Position numbers and translations under genes: made by a program
Origin: DATDOY01 sp035293045
GTDB lineage: Bacteria > Actinomycetota > Acidimicrobiia > IMCC26256 > JACPCJ01
Direction: 5' to 3'
NCBI GenBank assembly: GCA_035293045.1
Contig: DATDOY010000124.1
Location: 1 to 36,550 of the forward strand
Length of the DNA: 36,550 nucleotides
Notes under the pieces: model-generated
What the model saw: the letters and a program-made list of their open reading frames with translations, nothing else
What the model was told of the DNA's origin: nothing
Databases searched by the model: none
Part shown: positions 30,012 to 36,550 of the stretch, one piece after another
Layout: each line of letters begins with the position of its first letter
Position numbering within the stretch: the stretch's first letter is position 1

Positions 30012-30778
30012 CCGTCATCACCGGGGCGCTCGACTTTCCGCCGGTCAGCCATCTGCTCGAGTGGCCGGACTTCCTGCTCAAGGGCTCGCTCTTGGGCATC
30101 AACAAGGTCGTGTTGCTGACGATCATGGGCGCCGTGCTCGTGGTCGTGTTCTTCTGGGCCGCCGGGCGCCGACAGGCCGTCGTGCCGAGCGGCGCACAGA
30201 ACCTGGGCGAGATGGCGATCGAGTTCGTCGAGCGCGACATCGTCGTCAACGTCATGGGGCCGGAGGCGAAGCACTGGACGCCGTTCATTGCGTCCATCTT
30301 CTTTTTCATCCTCGCCCTCAACCTTCTCGGGCTCGTCCCCGTGCTGCAGATGCCGGTCAACGCGCGGATGGCGCTGCCGATGTACCTCGCGTTGCAGACC
30401 TGGCTGCTCATGATCCTCGTGGGGTTCAAGCACCAGGGGTTCAAGTTCATCCCCAACACGCTGTTCCCTCCGGGCGTCCCCAAGGCCCTCATGCCGCTGC
30501 TCGCCTTCATCGAGCTGCTGTCGGTCTTCATCCTCCGGCCCTTCACGCTGATGGTCCGACTGTTCGCCAACCTCATGGCCGGGCACATGCTGCTGACGAC
30601 GTTCTATGTGTTGTCGTCGGCGCTGTTCGTGAAGTCGGTCCTCGTCGTCGCCCTGCCGCTCCCCGTCTTCATGGCAATTTTCGTGACGGCATTCGAGCTG
30701 CTCGTCGCCCTGCTGCAGGCGTACATCTTCAGCATTCTCACCGCCGTCTACATCAGCGAGTCGATGCACGGTCACTGA
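30008..30778 (+). CDS. atpB: ATP synthase Fo subunit a
   Basis: Stator subunit of the proton channel in the membrane. The 256 residues have five to six membrane helices. The essential arginine is R184 in RPFTLMVRLFANLMAGHMLL. The TAFELLVALLQAYIFSILTAVYISES segment completes the half-channels. The N-terminal helix follows a short polar segment (DFPPVSHLLEW). ATG 30008 overlaps the stop of the AtpI-like gene. A stem-loop and an A-rich leader follow before atpE. Secure. Confidence 0.96.
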   Translation: MTVITGALDFPPVSHLLEWPDFLLKGSLLGINKVVLLTIMGAVLVVVFFWAAGRRQAVVPSGAQNLGEMAIEFVERDIVVNVMGPEAKHWTPFIASIFFFILALNLLGLVPVLQMPVNARMALPMYLALQTWLLMILVGFKHQGFKFIPNTLFPPGVPKALMPLLAFIELLSVFILRPFTLMVRLFANLMAGHMLLTTFYVLSSALFVKSVLVVALPLPVFMAIFVTAFELLVALLQAYIFSILTAVYISESMHGH

Positions 30779-30786
30779 TAGGGCAC

Positions 30787-30802
30787 CGGGGCTGGCGCCC
30801 CG
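30787..30802 (+). promoter_or_regulatory. Stem-loop in the atpB-atpE gap
   Basis: CGGGGC and GCCCCG form a perfect six-base-pair stem with a TGGC loop, eight bases after the atpB stop. It is followed by about 45 bases that are rich in A and C and almost free of T, then CAGGAGA before the atpE GTG. The layout suggests an RNA-processing or attenuation element plus an unstructured translation-enhancing leader. No T-tract follows, so it is not an intrinsic terminator. Confidence 0.45.
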
Positions 30803-30850
30803 AGGCCAAAGAACCAAACCGAACACCAGGAAACGAACAGGAGACACTCC

Positions 30851-31117
30851 GTGATTGAGCTGCTTGCACAGACCGGCCAAGAGGCTGGCGAGCTTCTGGA
30901 CGGCCTCAAGGCCGTTGGCGCCGGCCTCGGCTACGGCCTCGCGGCCATCGGCCCGGGCGTCGGCATCGGCCTCGTGGTCGGCCACGCCATTGACGCCATG
31001 GCGCGCCAGCCCGAGATGGCCGGCACGGTGCGGACGACGATGTTCCTCGGTATCGCGTTCGCCGAGGCGCTCGCCCTCATCGGGTTCGTCGTCTTCATCC
31101 TCCTGAACTTCGCCTGA
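30851..31117 (+). CDS. atpE: ATP synthase Fo subunit c
   Basis: Proteolipid ring subunit, 88 residues in two membrane helices. Helix 1 carries a glycine-rich GAGLGYGLAAIGPGVGIG. Helix 2 carries the ion-binding E72 in GIAFAEALALIGFV. Ala rather than Ser or Thr after the Glu, and no Gln in the paired helix-1 position, argue for proton rather than sodium coupling. The polar loop is ARQPEM. GTG 30851 has CAGGAGA about seven bases upstream. It is the most strongly leadered gene of the operon. Confidence 0.96.
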   Translation: MIELLAQTGQEAGELLDGLKAVGAGLGYGLAAIGPGVGIGLVVGHAIDAMARQPEMAGTVRTTMFLGIAFAEALALIGFVVFILLNFA

Positions 31118-31158
31118 TGGCCCGAGCGGTCCCTCAGAGAGGAAAAGGAGAGACCACC

Positions 31159-31884
31159 ATGCGAACCCGGGCATTGCTCGTGGCGAGCGTCCTCGTCGTC
31201 GGGCCGGTTCTGGCCGCGTCGACTCCGGCGGGCGCCATCAGCAAGCACATTGCGCACTGCTACGAGGAACAGGGTGAGGCGTTCCACCATCTGGTCGACA
31301 AGGAGGGCAAGAGCGAGGCCGACGCGGCCGAGGAACTCGACACGTGCGAGGAGTCTCCCAACCCGATTCTTCCCGCCACCAACGAGATCATCTGGGGTGG
31401 GCTCGCCTTCCTCGTCGTGTTCGGTCTCCTCTGGAAGATGGCCATCCCGGCGATCCAGAAGGGGCTGAAGGCGCGCGAGGACAAGATCCGTGACGATCTC
31501 GAGGCGGCCGAGAAGGCCAAGGCCGACGCGCAAACCGAGCTCGCGGAGTACCGCGCTCAGCTCGCCGACGCCCGCAACGAGGCCGCCCGGATCATCGAGG
31601 AGGCCCGGCAAGCGGCCGACGCGATGCGTCGCGAGGTCCAGGACAGCGCCGAACAAGAGGCGTCCAAGGCCCGCGAGCGCGCGCAGTCCGAGATCGAGCA
31701 GACGGTCACGCGGGCTCGAGCCGACCTTCAGCGGGAGATGGGCGACTTCGCGGTGCGCCTCGCCGAGCGGATCGTCGAGCGCAACCTCGACCGTTCGGCC
31801 CAGCAGGCGCTGATCGACCAGTACATCGCCGAGGTGGGCGCTCTGCGCGGCGGCAACGGCAACGGGGGACCGAGTGGCAACTGA
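31159..31884 (+). CDS. atpF: ATP synthase Fo subunit b with signal-peptide-like N-terminus
   Basis: Peripheral stalk subunit. The 241 residues are longer than the usual 155-185. Residues 1-26 look like a cleavable signal peptide (RTR, then a hydrophobic core, ending AGA). Residues 27-74 are hydrophilic and presumably outside the membrane, with C34 and C63. A membrane helix (about 76-92) precedes the long charged helix (KAREDKIRDDLEAAEKAKADAQTEL onward) and the usual C-terminal SAQQALIDQYI. ATG 31159 has a strong AAGGAGA upstream. An earlier ATG at 31117 overlaps the atpE stop and would add 14 residues before the signal-like segment. Its end overlaps atpH by 11 bases. Confidence 0.92.
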   Translation: MRTRALLVASVLVVGPVLAASTPAGAISKHIAHCYEEQGEAFHHLVDKEGKSEADAAEELDTCEESPNPILPATNEIIWGGLAFLVVFGLLWKMAIPAIQKGLKAREDKIRDDLEAAEKAKADAQTELAEYRAQLADARNEAARIIEEARQAADAMRREVQDSAEQEASKARERAQSEIEQTVTRARADLQREMGDFAVRLAERIVERNLDRSAQQALIDQYIAEVGALRGGNGNGGPSGN

Positions 31885-32419
31885 TCGCGCCACCGGCGGG
31901 GTCGTCGAGGACTACGCCCTCGCGCTCTTCGCCATCGCTCGAGGGGAAGGGCTCCTCGACGTCGTCGAGGACGAGCTCTATCGCGTGGCGCGCACGTTCG
32001 AAACGAGTGACGAACTGCGCTCGAAGCTGTCGAACGCGTTGATCCCCGTCGCCACGCGTGAGGCCATCGTCGAAGAGCTGCTCGGCTCGCAGGGCGCGAC
32101 CACCGTCACCCGGGCCATCGTTGGCCTCGTCGTGGCGGCGGGTCGGGCGGGCCAGCTGCCGGCCATCGTCGACGCCTTCGTCGACGCCGCCACCGCGTCG
32201 CGCCAGCACGTAGTCGCTCAAGTGCGCAGCGCCGTGCCCCTCGACGACGACGTCCAGGGCAAGCTCGGCGAGGCCCTCTCCAAGGCGACGCGCAAGAACG
32301 TCGAGGTCAAGGTCATCGTCGATCCGAGCGTCGTCGGCGGCCTCGTCGCCCAAGTGGGCGACCAGGTCATCGACGGCACCGTGCGGTCCAAGCTCAACGA
32401 ACTTCGGGAGAACTTGTAA
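31874..32419 (+). CDS. atpH: ATP synthase F1 subunit delta
   Basis: OSCP-like stalk subunit that links F1 to subunit b. The 181 residues show DYALALFAIARGEGLLDVVEDEL at the N-terminus, LIPVATREAIVEELL in the helical domain, and the C-terminal KVIVDPSVVGGLVAQVGDQVIDGTVRSKLNEL, the family signature. Length is normal; mycobacteria have a b-delta fusion, which is absent here. The GTG start at 31874 lies inside the end of atpF and has GGGGGA upstream. The stop overlaps the atpA ATG by one base (TAATG). Confidence 0.94.
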   Translation: MATDRATGGVVEDYALALFAIARGEGLLDVVEDELYRVARTFETSDELRSKLSNALIPVATREAIVEELLGSQGATTVTRAIVGLVVAAGRAGQLPAIVDAFVDAATASRQHVVAQVRSAVPLDDDVQGKLGEALSKATRKNVEVKVIVDPSVVGGLVAQVGDQVIDGTVRSKLNELRENL

Positions 32420-33960
32420 TGGCTGACATCCAGATCGACGCGTCCGAGATCGCTCAGGTTCTCGAGCGTCATCTCGCCGACTTCAAGCCGACGATCTCGC
32501 AAGACCAGGTCGGACACGTCGTGCAGGTTGGCGACGGCATTGCCCAGGTCGAGGGTCTCCCGGGCGTGGGGGTCAACGAGCTGCTGGAGTTTCCCGGCGG
32601 CCTGGCCGGCCTCGCGCTGAACCTCGACGAGCGGCTCATCGGCTGCGCCGTCCTCGGCGACACGACGCACCTGCAAGAGGGCGACCCCGTGAAGGCGACG
32701 GGCGGCATCCTCTCGGTCCCCGTGGGCGACGCCCTGCTCGGCCGCGTGGTCGACCCGCTTGGGCGCCCGCTCGACGGCAAGGGCCCGATCGACACCACCG
32801 AGACCCGCCGCCTCGAGATTCAGGCTCCCGGCGTCGTGCAGCGCAAGCCGGTGCACCAGCCGCTCCAGACCGGCATCAAGGCCATCGACGGCATGATCCC
32901 GATCGGCCGGGGCCAGCGCGAGCTGATCATCGGGGACCGCCAGACCGGCAAGACCGCCGTCGCCGTCGACACCATCATCAACCAGGCCGGCGAGGGCGTG
33001 AACTGCATCTACGTCGCCGTGGGTCAGAAGTCGTCGACGGTGGCCGAGGTCGTCCGCGTCCTCACCGAGGCGGGCGCGATGGAGTACACGGTCGTGGTGA
33101 ACGCCCCGGCGTCGGCGCCCGGTCCCTACAAGTACCTCGCTCCGTACTCCGGCGCCGCCATCGGCAACCACTGGATGTACAACGGCGGCCACTCACTCGT
33201 GATCTACGACGACCTGTCCAAGCAGGCCGAGGCGTATCGCCAACTTTCGCTGTTGCTCCGGCGTCCGCCGGGTCGTGAGGCGTATCCCGGCGACGTCTTC
33301 TACCTGCACTCGCGTCTGCTCGAGCGCGCCGCCAAGCTGAACGACGAGCTCGGCGCCGGCAGCATGACGGCGCTCCCGATCGTCGAGACCAAGGGTGGCG
33401 ACGTGTCGGCGTACATCCCGACGAACGTCATCTCCATCACCGACGGCCAGATCTATCTGGAGACCGACCTCTTCTATTCAGGGGTTCGGCCGGCGATCAA
33501 CGCCGGTATTTCCGTGTCCCGAGTCGGAGGAAACGCCCAGATCAAGGCGATGAAGAAGGTGGCCGGCCGCCTGCGCCTCGACCTCGCTCAGTTCCGTGAA
33601 CTCGAGGCCTTCGCCGCCTTCGGCTCCGACCTCGACCGCGCGAGCCAACAGCAGCTTGCCCGCGGCCAGCGGGTGGTCGAGGTGCTCAAGCAGCCGCAGT
33701 ACAAGCCGATGCGGGTTGAGGACGAGGTCGTCTCGATCTTCGCGGTCACCAACGGTTTCTACGACGACATCCCCATCCCGGAGTGCAAGCGGTTCGAGAC
33801 CGAGCTGCTCGACTGGGTCCACACTCGGAACAGCGACATCCCGCAGACCATCAAGGCGTCGGGTGAGCTCGACGAGGCCACCGAGACCAAGCTGCGCGAC
33901 GCCCTGACCGCATTCCACGACAGCTTCGTCGCGTCGCTCGACACCACGGTGGCCGGGTAG
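32419..33960 (+). CDS. atpA: ATP synthase F1 subunit alpha
   Basis: Nucleotide-binding, mainly regulatory subunit of F1. The 513 residues have the N-terminal beta-barrel (VVQVGDGIAQVEGLPGV), Walker A GDRQTGKTAVAVD (K178), HSLVIYDDLSKQAEAYRQ (Walker B), and the signature PAINAGISVSRVGGNAQIKAMK with the arginine finger. The C-terminal helical domain is complete. Length is standard. ATG 32419 overlaps the atpH stop. Secure. Confidence 0.98.
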   Translation: MADIQIDASEIAQVLERHLADFKPTISQDQVGHVVQVGDGIAQVEGLPGVGVNELLEFPGGLAGLALNLDERLIGCAVLGDTTHLQEGDPVKATGGILSVPVGDALLGRVVDPLGRPLDGKGPIDTTETRRLEIQAPGVVQRKPVHQPLQTGIKAIDGMIPIGRGQRELIIGDRQTGKTAVAVDTIINQAGEGVNCIYVAVGQKSSTVAEVVRVLTEAGAMEYTVVVNAPASAPGPYKYLAPYSGAAIGNHWMYNGGHSLVIYDDLSKQAEAYRQLSLLLRRPPGREAYPGDVFYLHSRLLERAAKLNDELGAGSMTALPIVETKGGDVSAYIPTNVISITDGQIYLETDLFYSGVRPAINAGISVSRVGGNAQIKAMKKVAGRLRLDLAQFRELEAFAAFGSDLDRASQQQLARGQRVVEVLKQPQYKPMRVEDEVVSIFAVTNGFYDDIPIPECKRFETELLDWVHTRNSDIPQTIKASGELDEATETKLRDALTAFHDSFVASLDTTVAG

Positions 33961-33967
33961 CGATTCG

Positions 33968-34894
33968 ATGGCCGGCCAGCTCCGCGAGATCCGCCGCCGG
34001 ATCCGCTCCGTCCAATCGACGAAGAAGATCACGCGGGCGATGGAACTCATCGCCGCGTCGCGGATCGCGAGGGCGCAGGCTCGCGTCGAGGCGGCTCGGC
34101 CCTACTCGGAGCAGATCACCGAGGTCATCCGCAACCTCCAGTCCGCGGGTGCGGGCGGCGACCAGCCGTTGCTCCGCACGCCCGAGACGATCAGCAAGGT
34201 CGGCCACGTCGTCATCACCTCCGACCGCGGCCTCGCCGGTGGCTACAACTCCAACGTGCTGCGGGCGGCCGAGACCGCCATCAAAGAGGACATCGCCGCC
34301 GGTCGCGGGTACATGCTCGTCACGGTGGGTCGCAAAGCGCTCGCCTACTTCCGGTACCGCCGCTACACGATCCACGCCAGCTACCAGGGCATGAGCGACC
34401 TGCCCACCTACGAGGACGCGCGTGAGGTGGCGGGCGAAGTCATGCGGGCTTTCGAGGCGGGCCAGTCCTCCGGAGAAGGGGTCGACGTCGTCAAGGTGTC
34501 GTACACCCGCTTTCTTTCGCTCGGCACGCAGCGCCCGACGGTGTCGCAGCTCATGCCGCTCGAGGCGATCGAAACCGGCGCCGGCGCCGACTCGGGCGAA
34601 GAGGGCGCTGGTCCCAGCGCTGCGTACATTTACGAGCCCGAGCCGGACGCCATCCTCGAAACCCTCCTGCCTCGCTACGTCGAGGCGCGGATGTTCGCCC
34701 ACATGCTGGACGCGTCCGCCAGCGAGCACGCCGCCCGCCAGCGTGCCATGAAGAGCGCGACGGACAACGCGGACGATCTCATCAAGACCCTCAGCCGGAT
34801 CGCCAACCGCGCCCGGCAGGACGAGATCACCACCGAGATCATGGAAATCGTCGGCGGGGCCGAAGCCCTCCGCCAAGCCGCCGACGCCAACTAG
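33968..34894 (+). CDS. atpG: ATP synthase F1 subunit gamma
   Basis: Central rotor shaft, 308 residues. The N-terminal helix is LREIRRRIRSVQSTKKITRAMELIAASRI. The middle Rossmann-like domain contains VVITSDRGLAGGYNSNVLRAAE, and the C-terminal helix is DASASEHAARQRAMKSATDNADDLIKTL followed by ARQDEITTEIMEIVGGAEAL. Residues about 205-220 form an acidic insertion (ETGAGADSGEEGAGPSAA) of the kind found in actinobacterial gamma subunits. ATG 33968 starts seven bases after the atpA stop. Confidence 0.97.
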   Translation: MAGQLREIRRRIRSVQSTKKITRAMELIAASRIARAQARVEAARPYSEQITEVIRNLQSAGAGGDQPLLRTPETISKVGHVVITSDRGLAGGYNSNVLRAAETAIKEDIAAGRGYMLVTVGRKALAYFRYRRYTIHASYQGMSDLPTYEDAREVAGEVMRAFEAGQSSGEGVDVVKVSYTRFLSLGTQRPTVSQLMPLEAIETGAGADSGEEGAGPSAAYIYEPEPDAILETLLPRYVEARMFAHMLDASASEHAARQRAMKSATDNADDLIKTLSRIANRARQDEITTEIMEIVGGAEALRQAADAN

Positions 34895-34918
34895 TCACAG
34901 GAAACGGGAGACACGCAC

Positions 34919-36343
34919 ATGGCCGAAGGTACGGAGCGCAAGGACGGACGGGTGGTCGCCATCGTCGGCCCCGTCGTCGACGTCGAGTTCCCACCCGACG
35001 CACTGCCCGAGCTCAACTGGGCCGTCGAGCTCGACATCGACATCGCGGGAACCACCACCACGATCGTCGCCGAGGTCGCGCAGCACATCGGGACCAACCG
35101 GGTTCGTTGTGTGTGCATGAGCCCGACCGACGGTCTGATTCGCGGCACGACCGTGCGCAACACCGGAGCGCCCATCACCGTGCCCGTCGGAAACGAAGTG
35201 CTCGGACACGTGTTCAACGTGCTCGGAGAGACCCTCGACAGCGACGAACCCGTGGTCACCAAGGAGCGCTGGCCCATCCACCGCGACCCGCCGCCGTTCG
35301 ACGAACTCGAGCCGAAGTCGGAGATGTTCGAGACCGGCATCAAGGTCATCGACCTCATCGAGCCCTACGTGCGTGGCGGGAAGATCGGCATGTTCGGGGG
35401 CGCCGGCGTCGGCAAGACGGTCGTCATCCTCGAGATGATCAACCGTGTCGCCACCCAGCACGGTGGTACGTCGGTGTTCGCCGGCGTGGGGGAGCGCACC
35501 CGTGAGGGCAACGACCTGTGGCTCGAGATGAAGGAGTCGGGCGTCATCGACAAGGCGGCTCTGGTCTACGGCCAGATGGACGAGCCGCCCGGCGTGCGCC
35601 TGCGCGTTGCCCTCGCCGCTTTGACCATGGCGGAGTACTTCCGCGACGTGCAGCACCAGGACGTGTTGCTCTTCGTCGACAACATCTTCCGATTCGTCCA
35701 GGCTGGGTCGGAGGTTTCGACGCTGCTCGGCCGCATGCCCTCGGCCGTGGGCTACCAGCCCACGCTTTCCGAGGAAATGGGCCAGCTCCAGGAGCGCATC
35801 ACGTCGACCAAGGGTCGCTCGATCACATCGCTCCAGGCCATCTATGTGCCCGCCGACGACATCACCGACCCGGCGCCGCACACCACCTTCACCCACCTCG
35901 ACGCCACCACCGTGTTGTCGCGGTCGATCTCGGAGCGCGGCATCTACCCGGCGGTCGACCCGCTCGACTCCACGTCGCGGATCCTCAAGCCCGAGGTCGT
36001 CGGGGAGCGACACTACGAGGTCGCCCTCAAGGTGCAAGAGACGCTCCAGCGCTACAAGGACCTCCAGGACATCATCGCGATCCTCGGGATCGACGAGCTC
36101 TCCGACGAGGACAAGCTCACGGTTGCTCGCGCCCGCAAGATGCAGCGCTTCCTTACGCAGCCGATGTTCGTGGCCGAACAGTTCACGGGCACGCCCGGGC
36201 AGTACGTCCCGGTCCGGGAGACCATCCGCGGCTTTAAGGAGATCCTCGAAGGGAAGCACGACTCGCTCCCCGAGCAGGCGTTCTACATGGTCGGCAACAT
36301 CGAGATGGCGGTCGAGAAGGGCCGGCAGCTGGCGGAGGGTTAG
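34919..36343 (+). CDS. atpD: ATP synthase F1 subunit beta
   Basis: Catalytic subunit of F1, 474 residues. Walker A is GGAGVGKTVV (K166). The catalytic glutamate is in GVGERTREGNDL, and Walker B is in DVLLFVDNIFRF. The signature PAVDPLDSTSRIL and a full C-terminal domain with LSEEDKLT-like LSDEDKLTVARARKMQRFLTQP are present. ATG 34919 follows GGAAACGGGAGA. A long open frame on the opposite strand is only its shadow. Secure. Confidence 0.98.
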   Translation: MAEGTERKDGRVVAIVGPVVDVEFPPDALPELNWAVELDIDIAGTTTTIVAEVAQHIGTNRVRCVCMSPTDGLIRGTTVRNTGAPITVPVGNEVLGHVFNVLGETLDSDEPVVTKERWPIHRDPPPFDELEPKSEMFETGIKVIDLIEPYVRGGKIGMFGGAGVGKTVVILEMINRVATQHGGTSVFAGVGERTREGNDLWLEMKESGVIDKAALVYGQMDEPPGVRLRVALAALTMAEYFRDVQHQDVLLFVDNIFRFVQAGSEVSTLLGRMPSAVGYQPTLSEEMGQLQERITSTKGRSITSLQAIYVPADDITDPAPHTTFTHLDATTVLSRSISERGIYPAVDPLDSTSRILKPEVVGERHYEVALKVQETLQRYKDLQDIIAILGIDELSDEDKLTVARARKMQRFLTQPMFVAEQFTGTPGQYVPVRETIRGFKEILEGKHDSLPEQAFYMVGNIEMAVEKGRQLAEG

Positions 36344-36347
36344 GCCA

Positions 36348-36550
36348 GTGGCGCTTACCGTTGAGATCGTCACGGCCGAGCGGGTCGTCCGGACGGAGTC
36401 CGGGGTCGACACGCTAATCGTGCCGGGCAGCGAAGGCCAGCTGGCCATCTTGCCCAAGCACGCGGCGCTCATGACCACGCTCATGCAGGGCGAGGTGGTG
36501 TTCCGGCGTGGGCAGGTCGAGGACATGTTCGCGGTGACCGGCGGCTTTCT
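36348..36550 (+). CDS. atpC: ATP synthase F1 subunit epsilon, 5' part only
   Basis: The first 67 codons are visible: LTVEIVTAERVVRTESGVDTL, then VPGSEGQLAILPKHAALMTTL and an incomplete strand ending VTGGF. This is the N-terminal beta-sandwich of the epsilon subunit, which contacts gamma and the c-ring and can inhibit hydrolysis. The C-terminal helices lie beyond the window. GTG 36348 has GGAGGG about ten bases upstream and begins four bases after the atpD stop. Confidence 0.95.
   Translation, partial: MALTVEIVTAERVVRTESGVDTLIVPGSEGQLAILPKHAALMTTLMQGEVVFRRGQVEDMFAVTGGF

Noticed and set aside
34895..36526. 543-codon minus-strand open frame antisense to atpD
   Set aside because: It is a shadow of atpD. 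The plus strand carries the full beta subunit with all catalytic motifs, and the antisense product has shadow-like composition.
1..36550. tRNA genes, CRISPR arrays, insertion sequences, prophage and attachment sites
   Set aside because: I looked in all gaps, the largest being about 98 bases, and found no cloverleaf, spaced repeat array, transposase or integrase motif. All coding regions look like chromosomal genes.

Overview
This 36.5 kb window is GC-rich, densely coded chromosomal DNA. It carries the conserved actinobacterial block argS-lysA-hom-thrC-[thrB position]-rho-rpmE-prfA-prmC-sua5-wecA-atp operon, in the order I know from Mycobacterium tuberculosis. Frequent GTG starts, ATGA/GTGA stop-start overlaps and an RpiB with Glu in place of the usual Cys also point to Actinomycetota. 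I infer a deep-branching class such as Acidimicrobiia, but the window alone does not prove it. I see no tRNA, rRNA, CRISPR array, insertion sequence or prophage gene. No gene-free stretch exceeds about 100 bases.

Layout. 1-1401 (minus): a partial gmd (GDP-mannose 4,6-dehydratase) and an unrecognised coiled-coil protein. 1453-7261 (plus): a receiver-domain protein, then argS, lysA, hom and thrC, almost without gaps. 7305-9177 (minus): a stand-alone LON-domain protein and a membrane-anchored PQQ-type sugar dehydrogenase. 9244-14498 (plus): an ApgM-family gene, a cyclic 2,3-diphosphoglycerate synthetase, a 2-phosphoglycerate kinase and rho. 14592-15095: rpmE. 15113-19839: an accessory island with a receiver protein, a HEAT-repeat membrane protein, a GT2 glycosyltransferase, a ferritin-like protein and an aquaporin. 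19888-22755: prfA, prmC, a Sua5/YrdC protein and a small unknown protein. 26101-22712 (minus): a coupled operon of a small membrane protein, two RecB-like nuclease-fold proteins with matching iron-sulfur Cys patterns, and a thiolase-like protein. 26164-29172: rpiB, glyA and a WecA-type transferase. 29269-end: the F1Fo ATP synthase operon, cut inside atpC.

The most interesting part is 9244-12840. Where other actinobacteria carry thrB (homoserine kinase), this genome has an ApgM-family enzyme followed by the two enzymes that make cyclic 2,3-diphosphoglycerate, a solute known from hyperthermophilic methanogens. The ApgM-family protein has motifs of the proposed homoserine-kinase analogue group. 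The locus may therefore do two jobs: fill the missing threonine step and/or supply 2-phosphoglycerate for cyclic 2,3-diphosphoglycerate.

A second theme is transcription start architecture. At least seven lead genes have a TANNNT box 6 to 7 bases before the start codon and no Shine-Dalgarno sequence. This suggests leaderless mRNAs and helps choose several start codons. Other points are the paired catalytic and apparently catalytically dead RecB-like proteins, an AtpF with a signal-peptide-like N-terminus and two extracytoplasmic Cys, an L31 with a long RGG-rich tail, and a 26-bp near-perfect inverted repeat after glyA.
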